DNA from: Paguma larvata
Lineage: Eukaryota; Chordata; Mammalia; Carnivora; Viverridae
Direction: 5' to 3'
Length of the DNA: 64,000 nt
Assembly: GCA_030068075.1 (NCBI GenBank)
Contig: CM057833.1
Span: 44,349,587 to 44,413,586 of the forward strand
Shown: positions 43,871 to 53,142 of the stretch, piece after piece
Layout: the number at the start of each line of letters is the position of its first letter
Position numbering within the stretch: position 1 is the stretch's first letter
Made by a program: the position numbers and the translations under genes
The notes under the pieces: generated by a model
The model's input: only the letters and a program-made list of their open reading frames with translations
What the model was told of the DNA's origin: nothing
The model's database searches: none

Positions 43871-44409
43871 CCAGCAGAGAAATGAGGGTACACCCTTCAG
43901 TAGGGAAGGCCAGACTCGATGTGAAGGTCACTAACCCCTGGGGTCTGTGACGTTGGAATCACACCCGCTGGCACAGCATCAGCCCTGCAGGTGTGCAGGT
44001 CACTCAGCTCCTTACCATTGAGGACGTTACGACACAGCTCAAGAGGACTCGTCACTAGTTCTTTGCAAAGACAGGAGAGACATGGCCGGTCTTTCAGAAC
44101 TGTCAATAACTGAGTGATCTTCCCTTTTCCCCTCCTCAGAAACTCCTCTGGAACTCACAAGAAACCTCACCCCAGCAATCGGATCTTAATCCCCAGTTCA
44201 CACTGCTTTCCCAGGAAGCAGCTCTTAACAGCAGACGGACCTTTCCAGTACCATCCTCCTCCGTTGGCTGGTCCACTATTTTTTTTTTAAACGTGTACCC
44301 TGTCTTGTGAGTTACTCATTAAAAATTGTATTATTCAGGAAAAAATAATCAGATTATTCAGAACAAAAATTTAAAAAAAATAAAAACCCTTTGAAATTGC
44401 TCGAGGGCT
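43871..44409. other. Intron 1, nothing recognised
   Basis: No exon, RNA gene or mobile element identified; AT-rich from 44281. Confidence 0.45.
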
Positions 44410-44424
44410 TGCTAAGTAGTTTTA

Positions 44425-44640
44425 TTTTTTTTCCTTTTTTTTAATTATTTATTTTTGAGAAATAGAGACAGAGTGCGAGCAGGAGGAGGGCAGAGAGAGA
44501 GGGAGACACAGAATCGGAAGCAGGCTCCAGGTTCTCAGCTGTCAGCACAGAGCCTGATGCGGGGCTCGAGCTCACAGACCACGAGATCATGACCTGAGCC
44601 GAAGACAGCCATTTAACCAACTGAGCCACCCAGGCGCCCC
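44425..44640 (-). mobile_element. Felid CAN-SINE, left member of second head-to-head pair
   Basis: Head at right (GGGGCGCCTGGGTGGCTC). Exact 15-bp target duplication TGCTAAGTAGTTTTA at 44410-44424 and 44641-44655, indicating a young insertion. Confidence 0.97.
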
Positions 44641-44711
44641 TGCTAAGTAGTTTTAAAGGCATTCAGAACCTGGGTTCTAGACTCAGTTCTGTCAAAAATA
44701 AGCCACTTGTT

Positions 44712-44940
44712 GGGGCGTCTAGATGGCTCAGTTGGTTAAGCGTCCAACTCAGCTCTGGTCATGATCTCATGATTCTTGAGTTAGAGCCCCGTATCAGGCT
44801 CTGCACTAACAGCTCAGACCTTAGAGCCTGCTTCAGAATCTGTGTCTCCCTCCACCCCCTCAGCTCTCTTTCTGTCCTTCCCCCACTTTGCACATGCTCT
44901 CTCTTCTCTCTCAGAAATAAACTTTAAAAAAATTTTAAGA
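44712..44940 (+). mobile_element. CAN-SINE, right member of second head-to-head pair
   Basis: Head GGGGCGTCTAGATGGCTCAG with more substitutions than its neighbour. Approximate flanks 'aataagccacttg' and 'aaaaggccaccta'. Separated from the inverted copy by 71 bases. Confidence 0.9.
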
Positions 44941-45552
44941 AAAAAGGCCACCTATGACTTTGGGAAAGTCCTGCAGTTCAAGAATATCAGAGCAGGACAA
45001 GACTTCGGGGGACAGTTAGTTCGCTCTCCCCATTTTGGAGGTGGAGTCCCTCTGTAGCACTCTTGGCCTAACAGTATAAAGTGCATAAGCTAGTCAGTGT
45101 TTCAATATCTGGCTGTCCTGTAAGTGGATTCTGGCCATATTCTATCTCTGTCTCTGTCTCCCTCTCCCTCTCTCCCCCTCGCCACCCCACCCCTCTCTTA
45201 CCAGTTTTTCTATGGAGCCTGGGGTGAACCCCACCCTGGGTTAGCCACCCATTCTCAGTGCTTTCCATCAAAACTTAGAGCTTTCTTCATCATTCTGCTT
45301 TTCATTTAATACCGAAATTGTCTGTTTTCTTGACATTCTCCCCTGCAAGACTGAGTAATTAGATGGCATCTAGGACAGGCAGCCAAGAAATTCTGTGACA
45401 GGGCCTGGCTCACAGAAGGTGTTTGGTAAATATCTATCTGATAATCCAAGAGTAGGGCTTGGTGATCTGCTGTCTCCAGGCTTACACTCGGAGTTAGCAA
45501 GAACAGTCACAGGGCATCCACTGTACGTGTGGCACGGTGAGGAAGTCCCTAC
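44941..45552. other. Intron 1, CT-rich patch only
   Basis: A CT-rich patch at 45145-45195 and a L2-tail-like 'cacagaaggtgtttggtaaatatc' near 45412. No exon seen. Confidence 0.45.
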
Positions 45553-45564
45553 AAAACGTGCCGC

Positions 45565-46374
45565 CAGACAGACACGTAAAAGGATGCTCAACATCACTCA
45601 TCAGGGAAAGTGAAATACAAATCAAAACCACAATGAGATACCGCATCACACCTATCAGAGTGGCTAAAATTAACAACTCAGGAAACAGCAGATGTCGGTG
45701 AGGATGTGGAGAAAGGGGAACCCTCTTGCACTGCCGGTGGGAATGCAAATTGGTGCAGCCACTCTGGAAAACAGCATGGAGGTTGCTCAAAAAAATTAAA
45801 AATAGATCTACCCTATGATCTAGCAATTGCACTAATAGGAATTTACCCAAAGGATACAAAAATGCTGATTCAAAGGGGTACATGCACCCCAATGTTTACA
45901 GAAGCACTATCGACATTAGCCAAATTATGGTAAGATCCCAAATGTCAACTGGCGAATGGATAGATATGGTGTGTATATATATACAATGGAATGCTACTCG
46001 GCAATGAAAAAGAATGAAATCTTGCCATTTCCAACAACATGGATAGAACTGGAAGGTATAATGCTAAGCAAAATAAATCAGTCAGAGAAAGACAAATACC
46101 ATATGACCACTCATAGGTGGAATTTGAGAAATGTAACAGATGATTATAAGGGAAGGGAAGGAAAAATAAGATAAAAACAGAGAGGGAAGCAAACCATAAG
46201 AAATTTAAATACAGAAAATACACCCAAAGTTATTTCAGCGGGGGAAGAATGGGTGATGGGCACTGAGGAAGGCATTTGTTGGGATGAGCACTGGGTGTTG
46301 TATGTTAGTGATGAATCACAGGAATCTACTCCTGAAGCCAAGACTACACTGTGTGTTAGCTAACTTGAGAAATA
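45565..46374 (+). mobile_element. L1 3' end, forward, 810 bp
   Basis: Runs from 'gatgctcaacatcactcatcagggaaag' through the end of ORF2 ('ggaatgcaaattggtgcagccactctggaaaac', 'caacatggatagaactggaagg') and the 3' UTR ('gggatgagcactgggtgttgtatg') to an A-rich end. Target duplication AAAACGTGCCGC / AAAATGTGTTGC at 45553-45564 and 46375-46386; all three mismatches are C to T. Reading frames are broken. Confidence 0.93.
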
Positions 46375-46386
46375 AAAATGTGTTGC

Positions 46387-46848
46387 ACTTTTCCCCGGTG
46401 GGCCCCGAGTTTCCCCACCTTTAAAATGGGAGTTGTTAGACTGCTTGGTTTTTGAGAAATCTCCCAACGCCTACATTTTGTTTCAAGGACTTGCTCAAAT
46501 CACTTGACTAGTAAGAAGCAGAAGTAAACATCAATAACGGTCTTTCAGCTACAACTCCAAAGCTCATTCGTCAAAACTCAAGCACCATTTTGTAAGCATC
46601 CTGACTAAAAAGCCTTCCCAGCTCCAAACTGCTAGGATTCTTTCTTGCCAAGACTGTGTGACTAAGTGCAAACTTACCTGGTTGAGGGAGTGCACTGAGG
46701 TGTAACCTCACTATAGGTTTGGAAAAAGACTCCTCAACCTGTCTGGGTGTCTAAACTATGTAACAAAATACATTCTTACAGAATTTTCTTGAGCCTTCTC
46801 TGCATGGCGGGGAGGAATATGTATGATAACCAAAAACAGTGAAGGATA
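46387..46848. other. Intron 1, weak MIR trace
   Basis: A possible MIR fragment near 46395-46510 ('gagtttccccacctttaaaatgggag'). Nothing else recognised. Confidence 0.45.
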
Positions 46849-46858
46849 TCTAACTGTT

Positions 46859-47072
46859 AAGATATCTTAAGAAAAATGTTTATTTACTTATTTTGAGAGA
46901 GAGGGAACACACAAGCAGGAGGAGGGGCAAAGAGAGGGGGAGAGAGAATCTCAAGCAGGCTCCCTGCTGTCAGCGCAAAGCCCATGGAGGGCTCATTCCC
47001 ACAAACTGTGAGACGATGACCTGAGCTGAGATCCAGAGTCAGACGCATAACCGACTGAGCCACGCAAGCACC
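46859..47072 (-). mobile_element. CAN-SINE, diverged
   Basis: Reverse-oriented head at right ('gaggtgcttgcgtggctcag'), with body. Target duplication TCTAACTGTT / TCTAATTGTT (one mismatch) at 46849-46858 and 47073-47082. Confidence 0.9.
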
Positions 47073-47089
47073 TCTAATTGTTCAGGTTT

Positions 47090-48065
47090 CCACTGATGCA
47101 AAGAAACCACTCCAAAACTGAGTGCCCTAAAACAATAAATTATTTCTGCATCCTACAGTCTTGTGAAAGAGTATAACTGATGCCTGATCTCCTTGAAAAC
47201 CTGATTAATCTTAAATCGCCTCCTTCAAGTTCTCCCAGGTGCTCGGGCTTGGCACCTTCGAGTCAGGGACGATTCATTTCCCCCCACACTTGAATCCAAC
47301 CCATCAGGAAATCTTTCTGACTCAACTTTTACGATGTACCCAGAATCTGACCGCTTCTAGCCGCTTTTACTAACACCCTGCCCTGAGGCACCATGCCCTC
47401 TAACTTGGTCAGCCAGTCTGTGCTTGCTCTCCCTCTCATCTATTTTCAAACAATAGCCAGGTGATCCTTTTAAAATGTAAGCTGGAGGCCCCTGAGTGGC
47501 TCAGTCCGTTGAGCCTCCAACTCTTGATTAAGGGTCAGTTACGATCCCAGGGCTGTGGGATCGAATCCTGTGTTAGACTCCGCGCTAAGCTTGGAAACTG
47601 CTTGGGATTCTCTCTCTCCCCCCCTTTTATTCTCCCCCACTCTCCCTCCCTTCTTCTCTCTCTCTCAAAATTAACAAATATTTAAAAAAAAATTTAAGCT
47701 CGATCATTCTATTATGCCACTCACCACACTCAGATCTCCCTCTCTCTCAGAAAATCTTAAGTTCTGGGACCCTGAATGATCCAACCACTCTCCGTTCTCT
47801 TGACACCAGCCATTCTGGACATTTTGCTACTCCTGAACACACCAGAAAAGCATCTGCCACAGGGCCTTTGCATTTCCTATTCTCTCTCTCTCTGGAATAT
47901 TTTTCCTTAAGATATCCACATGGCCAACTCCTTCACTTCCTTCAAGTTACTGTTCAAGTATCATCTGTTGATGCTGCTCTTTAAAGTATCCCATTTAAAA
48001 TAGTCTCACCTGCTGTCTCCACACCCCTGCTTCCCTGCTTTGTGTGTCTACAATGCAACCACGGT
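47090..48065 (+). repeat. L2 LINE, split by a CAN-SINE
   Basis: Left: 'cccaacccatcaggaaatc'-type sequence to 'aacaatagccaggtgatccttttaaaatgtaag' (47471-47483). Right: 'ctcgatcattctattatgccactcacc', 'cacagggcctttgcatttcc', 'tctggaatatttttcc', 'ttcaagtatcatctgttgatgctgctc'. The right part is a clear L2; the left part is more diverged. Confidence 0.7.
47484..47688 (+). mobile_element. CAN-SINE inside L2
   Basis: Head 'ggaggcccctgagtggctcag', diverged body, CT tract and A-rich tail. Target duplication AAAATGTAAGCT / AAAATTTAAGCT (one mismatch) at 47472-47483 and 47689-47700. Confidence 0.92.
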
Positions 48066-48074
48066 CATTCAACC

Positions 48075-48245
48075 TGATATATGTGTATAACATATATCTT
48101 ACATATGATGCATATTATAGATGTTATATAATGTATATTATATATTAAATAATGTACATTATGTTACATATAAGCTATATTATATATATTTAAGTATATT
48201 ATATGTAATATATAATGTATAATATCATAAATATACGGTATATGT
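48075..48245. repeat. AT-rich TATA/ATAT tract
   Basis: About 170 bases of nearly pure alternating A and T words with occasional C or G (TATATATTATA, ATAATGTA units). Low complexity and easily melted, about 1.7 kb inside intron 1 from exon 1. Confidence 0.9.
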
Positions 48246-49349
48246 TTTCTCCACTGGAATAGGTTTTGTAAAGGCAGCATTTTTGGCTGGCTCACTGCTG
48301 CACCTGCAGGAGCTTAACTAGGCCCACAACACAGTGCAGGTGCTCAGGACAGACAGACTGAATAGATGAATATTTTGTTGACTTCTTAAAAATAAAACAA
48401 AATCCTCCTTCTAAGAGGAGAAATGACCTATATTTCTCAGATTTCCCCCCTTTTACATGAACAGAAAAAGTTGCATAACCACATAGGCTAACATGCCCTT
48501 TTGTCTATTTTTTTTCTGCTAAATTCCCTAACATTCTGCTTGTTTTCCTGTTGTAGCCCTTGCCAGCGACACCCGGCTTACGGTTGGCCCTTAGTATTTG
48601 TTATCCCTGCTCCAGCTCTGCTACTCCCCAGCTGTATGATACTGAGCAAGTGACATTCTGACCATCAGTTTCCTCCTCTCTATATATATATATACATGTA
48701 TATAAACAAAAACAAAAGGGTAAAAGGCATTGACCTCACTGTGCTGTCCACGTACATCAACTCGAACAGTGGGGGCCAGTGCATCAGGGAGGGCAAAAGA
48801 GAAGTCAGCTTCTTTCTCACACAACCACACTAAATCTATTCAGCCTGACATTCTCCTACCAAGGAGGAGCTTCTGGAAAGTTGCCGGACGGCAGGTTAGA
48901 GTGAGAGAGAATTCAGAAGGGAGATGGGAGTACCAGTGTGCCCTTGCTCACTCTTTCCCAAACTCAGCTAGTTGGGCAGTCTAGCCAGAGAGACAGTCTC
49001 ATGCCGGGGTGGGACAAAAGGGAACTTTTTCGGATAGGTGACAGCTTTGAAAAGGGTCCTCTCTCCCAATTTAAAACCAGACCTCTGGGAGGGAAGCCAC
49101 ATGATTCGCAGGAGAAAATGACTCCAAATGTATAACAAAGAACAGATGTAGCAGAACACTTCCCTGTCCCCCTTGGAAAGAAACTGCCTTTGAAGAGGGG
49201 AGAAGGAAGAGTAGAGAATTGGAGAAGAGAGGAGGTGGGTGAGCTGAGAATTCTGCAGCCCGGCAAACAGCACCCTGACTTGCAAGGAGAAGGAAGTCCA
49301 CCTGGGCTTTGTGCTGGGCACTCGCCCACAGGTCCTCTCTAGTTTTATC
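48246..49349. other. Intron 1 near exon 1, nothing firm
   Basis: A (TA)n run at 48681-48693 and a MIR-like patch at 48600-48680. Open frames of 97-130 codons on the minus strand (48964-49364) overlap each other in three phases and have no domain, so I do not call them. Confidence 0.45.
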
Positions 49350-49520
49350 AATACCTCCAATCATCTCACAACCCAGTTATGCTAGTAGTAATCCTATTTG
49401 GTGAGCGAGGAACCTGGGGCGAGGGGTGGTCAGGAGGATGAGCTCGCTTGCCCCAGACCACACAGCTAATAAGGAGCAGAGCCCACAACAAAGCCACAAG
49501 CCACTGCAGAGCACCAGACA
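49350..49520 (-). repeat. MIR SINE, antisense
   Basis: 'catctcacaacccagttatgctagtagtaatcc', 'cttgccccagaccacacagctaataaggagcagagcc', in antisense MIR order, about 400 bases inside intron 1 from exon 1. Confidence 0.75.
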
Positions 49521-49921
49521 GCCCTGCCCTCTGACCAGGATGCCCACTAATCACCAGGGGGACCAACACAGTCCACAAGGGCAAACAAACAGAGAGACGC
49601 CAACAAGCAGTTACACCCAGGCTGGGGGAAGAGGATAGAAACCCAGCTGGCGGGGGTGTGGGTTAGGACCCCTTGTGCCACCGTCCCGAGAGTCTCTTGT
49701 CCCCTCACCCTTTGGAGCATTGGGAGGTGGCACAAAGGACCCAGTACACCCCCTCCTTTTGTGCCTCCCCCCCCCCCACCCTGGGGGCAGGGCTGGTGTG
49801 AATAGCCTGGCACAGCACTTGCAACACACGTTTATTTCTCTCTGGGAGGCACAGACAGCCTTTTCCTACAGCTGTCTACCGGCAGGCACTAGAAAGAACA
49901 GAGAAAGCCAGCAAGCCTTAC

Positions 49922-49930
49922 CCCTTCCAT
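49922..49930 (-). CDS. FYB2: FYB2 exon 1, coding part (Met-Glu-Gly)
   Basis: The minus strand reads GGAAGGCCATGGAAGGG|GTAAGGCTTG. The ATG is in a strong initiation context (GCCATGG, with G at -3 and +4). Three codons, ATG GAA GGG, end in phase 0 at a good GTAAGG donor. Exon 2 starts in phase 0 with GAA GGG TTA, so the join gives MEGEGLRNFKELRAKFQ, the expected start of this family. The match of start context, donor, phase and resulting N terminus supports this pairing over a 32.9-kb gap, although no transcript is available here. The non-coding part of the exon extends upstream (higher coordinates) to an unknown start site. The same reading frame stays open for 154 codons upstream, so another start cannot be excluded. 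Confidence 0.85.
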
Positions 49931-50420
49931 GGCCTTCCTCCGAGGAATCGTCTGGGAGACAAACGCAGCTTCCCAGAGCTGTATCCTGGGGCCAAGACTC
50001 TGCTTTAAGTTGCCTGCGCCCGCCAGGGAGCAATCACTTCCCAGAGCCCGGGACACACCTGTGCCCAGGCTCCCCACCTGCCCCACCAGGAGAGCAGCTC
50101 CTCCCTCTCTCGGGGCTGGAGCTTTCCTGCCCCACGCTGCTGGGCACAGACCCGCCTCCATCTGCCAAACTCTGCAGGGCACCGGGCACCTACTGCAGGG
50201 AAGGGGTCCTCCCTGTCCAAAGACCCACCGACTGGCCCTTCGCAGCAAGTGGCTCTCCCCCAGCCTGGTCATTCTACAGAGGAGTTCACTTTGTGTCCCA
50301 GGCGCGAGGCATGGGGGAGCTGCCGAGGAACAGGGGAGGGGAAGCGGGGAGTGGCAGGGCTCCCGGGAGTACAAAATGCTCTGGCTGGACAATGTAATCT
50401 TCGTTAGTAAGTTATAACAG
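49931..50420 (-). promoter_or_regulatory. FYB2: FYB2 5' UTR and probable proximal promoter
   Basis: GC-rich but not strongly CpG-rich sequence immediately upstream of the FYB2 start codon, free of recognisable repeats. ETS-like GGAA words lie close to the ATG (GAGGAAGG on the minus strand). I see no convincing TATA box at a sensible distance. The transcription start is not determinable from sequence alone. Large open frames on both strands (240 codons plus, 154 codons minus before the ATG) reflect base composition or, on the minus strand, a possible N-terminal extension. Confidence 0.6.
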
Positions 50421-50539
50421 TCTTGGCCCAGCGCCTGCCCTGAGATGGCTACTTAACTTCACCTGAGGCTCCCAAAGGGGACAGAATGTACCTAAGCTTG
50501 CAGGGAGGTATGGTGGGGGCCAGAAAGGGGGCTGCTATA

Positions 50540-50740
50540 CCGGAGCACCTGTTTAGGAGCTGACACTATCTATACATGTGGAGACATTATATTAAACCCT
50601 ACCATACCCTTGGGAAGGGCAATTATTCTCACCTAAATGGTGACGAAACTGAGGCTTAGAGAAATCCTAGAACCTGCCCATGGTCACATAGGCAGTAAGT
50701 TGAAGATCGGGGTTTGAACCTAGGCCTGGCTGACTATAAA
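50540..50740 (-). repeat. MIR SINE, antisense
   Basis: 'cctaaatggtgacgaaactgaggcttagagaaatcctagaacctgcccatggtcacataggcagtaagttgaagatcggggtttgaacctagg' is a clear antisense MIR core, about 600 bases upstream of FYB2 exon 1. Confidence 0.85.
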
Positions 50741-51004
50741 GTGGTTTTGTTTTTCTGGTATGTGGGTCCGGGGTGGAGTAGAGGGGTGGAGGAAGGGGTT
50801 TTTGCTTTTGTTTTTTGACTATTGGTGCTGGAAACCCAACCCTCATTTCCCAGTTCTTAAGAGCTCAGGGCTGGCAGGGCAGGCAGCCCTTGCTGCTTCC
50901 AGTGTCCCTGTGATTCCTCTTGCTTTGTTAAGGCTCAGCTGGAGCCTGAAGCTGTCAGGAGGGGGGCAGGGGGAGGGCAGGTGAGGAATGCACCCCCCCC
51001 TCCT

Positions 51005-51140
51005 GCAGTTCTCATACCTGGTTGATCACCACAGCTGCCAGGGAATCTATTAAAAATACAGGGTCCAAGTTCCCAAGGCAGACATGAATCGTTTCTAATC
51101 TAGGGTCTGGGAAACTGGATTTTAAGTAAGCTTTTTAGGT
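51005..51140. repeat. MER5-like DNA transposon fragment
   Basis: 'cacagctgccagggaatctattaaaaatacagggtccaagttcccaagg' and 'ggaaactggattttaagtaagc' resemble the interior of a MER5-type element. Terminal repeats are not visible. Confidence 0.45.
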
Positions 51141-52494
51141 GTGTTTTAATAATTAATGACTTGCAATAAGATACATCTTCTACATCATGAGCCTGCACAC
51201 GGACACACATGCATACCCATATACTAATACAATTTCTCAAAATAACAGTCACTCTTACCATGGGGGTGACATGCTGTTACTTTCTATTCTTCTCTGAGCC
51301 ATGATGTGCCATTAAATTAAAAAATCAATGGTCAGCACACCTCACTGCATTGATTTCTTAACTCACTTTGATCCACGCGGCTGCTCCGCTCACAACCAGA
51401 TTGGAGGTCCATTCCTCCAATGAAACAGGGCACAGGACAAAGACTCTAACTTTCCCTCTCACCCCGTCCTCACTTCTGTTCAAGGCGATGATGTCTTGTA
51501 TACATTTGTAAATGATATAGTGGAAAGCTCTTAATAGAATGAGGAGCCCGCCTCCCAACAATAGCTGACCTTGGGGTTGCCAAATTCCCTTTGCTGTTAA
51601 CACAAGCACTCCCCCTGGTGGCTTCAGACCCGCCTACTGAGGTAGAGGCAGTGGGGGAGGGAGTTGAAGGGGGCAGGGCTTGGGTCTGGAGGGCTCTCAC
51701 CTCCCTGCACTTGGAAGGACTTGGAGCTCTGTGGTTTTCAGTTTGGTTTAGGACAATATCATTGGTAGGTCATAGGATGTAGTAGGCATCAATTATTGGT
51801 AGCTGTTAGGAGTGTTTTGCAAGTAGGCCTAAGAACCTACAGAACCCCATAGGATCTCTTTAATTACCTTATGATCCTCAAGGTACTAGACCCAGTTTCC
51901 CCCTAGCTGTTGGCCTCTGAAATGTCAACAGTCCTCTTTGAGATGTGTGCTCCTTTTCTGTAAAACTAGATAAGAGGGCTGAGAATGCTGGCCTAAGGGT
52001 TTACATGCCATGTGAATATCTCTACCGTGCTGAGCATTATGTAGGCACCAAAAGTATTACTTCCTCTTTTACCACCCTTTCTCCTCCTCAATTCATGGTG
52101 GCTGTGTCGGTGTCCATCCTATACGCGGGTGTACAAATGATGTGACATTGTTTTATTTCCCTGTAATGATCCCATGTTGCTTATGGGCCCCCATGGCGGC
52201 AGATCCTTCAGGACTCATACATGCTTATGGTGGAGGGTAGAGGCAGAAAAGGGAGAGGCGAAGTACAGACGGGTGGGGAGGGTTCTGGCTGTGATATCAG
52301 GGGGTTGATGGAAGTTAGCCAGATCTCATTACACTTGGGAATAAATAACTCAAGTGAAAAAGAAGAATAAGATCCTCCTACATATACAAGGTGCTTTGGT
52401 GGCCTGCCTCGGGCTTCAGACCAGGACTCTCCCTGTGATCTCCACTTCAACACGGACAAGGAAATAACCGACAGACGGGTCTACTGCCCACTGG
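51141..52494. other. Upstream flank, nothing recognised
   Basis: No exon, RNA gene or recent element. Open frames of 63-83 codons lack recognisable domains. Confidence 0.45.
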
Positions 52495-52665
52495 GAGCAG
52501 TGCCCAGCCCTTACACACATCCCTTCATTTAGTCCTTATCATAACCCTTGTTTTCCAGTTGAGGAAACTGAGGCACATGGGAGTTAATCAGCAATTCAGG
52601 GAAATGCAGTCAGCAAGTGGAAGGACAGACATCCCAACCCAGGCAGTCCACACTCCCCACCACTC
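52495..52665 (-). repeat. MIR SINE, antisense
   Basis: 'tacacacatcccttcatttagtccttatcataacccttgttttccagttgaggaaactgaggcacatggg', 'cagcaattcagggaaatgcagtcagcaag', in antisense MIR order. Confidence 0.8.
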
Positions 52666-52950
52666 TGGGCATTTCCGTTTAAATCTTAGAGAAACACAGA
52701 ATCTGAAATAAACACAGAATCTGAAAGCTTGGAAGTTTCTTCAGAGCAATTTTTTTCCAAACTCGAGTCTGAAAGAAGTCAGCAGAAAGCTTGGCAGATA
52801 CTTGTGCTAATACTTGGCTAATACTTTCTGTCTTTCAAGGCTCTAGTTTCAGTTTGCTCCTCCTCATAATGGGGATGATGTGCCAAACTCTCCAATGAAG
52901 TCCATTTCTTAGTACGCTGAGCAGTAGAGATCAGTATTTACATCACATTC

Positions 52951-53132
52951 TTTTTTGGAAAAAGCTTATTGTTTATTTTTGAGAGAGAGGGAAAGACAAA
53001 GAATTCCAAGCAGGCTCCGTGCTGTCAGCACAGAGCCTGTCGTGGGGCTCAAACCCGTGAATCATGAGATCGTGACCTGAGCCGATTTCAACTGTCAGAC
53101 GCTTACCCCCCTGAGCCACCCAAGTGCCACTC
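52951..53132 (-). mobile_element. CAN-SINE, shortened
   Basis: Reverse orientation, head at right ('gtggcacttgggtggctcag'). Exact target duplication CATCACATTC at 52941-52950 and 53133-53142. Confidence 0.92.
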
Positions 53133-53142
53133 CATCACATTC

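Larger units (their letters stand above)
17001..49921 (-). other. FYB2: FYB2 intron 1, about 32.9 kb
   Basis: Bounded by the exon 1 donor (GTAAGG starting at 49921, minus strand) and the exon 2 acceptor (AG at 17002-17001, minus strand). It holds 15 CAN-SINEs, five L1 fragments, at least two MaLR LTRs and many L2 and MIR relics, listed separately. I found no additional FYB2 exon and no gene within it. Five-prime introns commonly carry enhancers, but I cannot point to one from sequence alone. Confidence 0.8.

Noticed and set aside
43510..43931. Several overlapping Gly/Trp/Pro-rich open frames
   Set aside because: They arise from the 16-bp tandem repeat, which reads open in several phases on both strands.
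49675..50397. A 240-codon open frame on the plus strand over the FYB2 5' region
   Set aside because: It is antisense to exon 1, has low-complexity Pro/Ser/Gly-rich composition and no domain. All phases tend to be open here because of GC-rich, stop-poor sequence.
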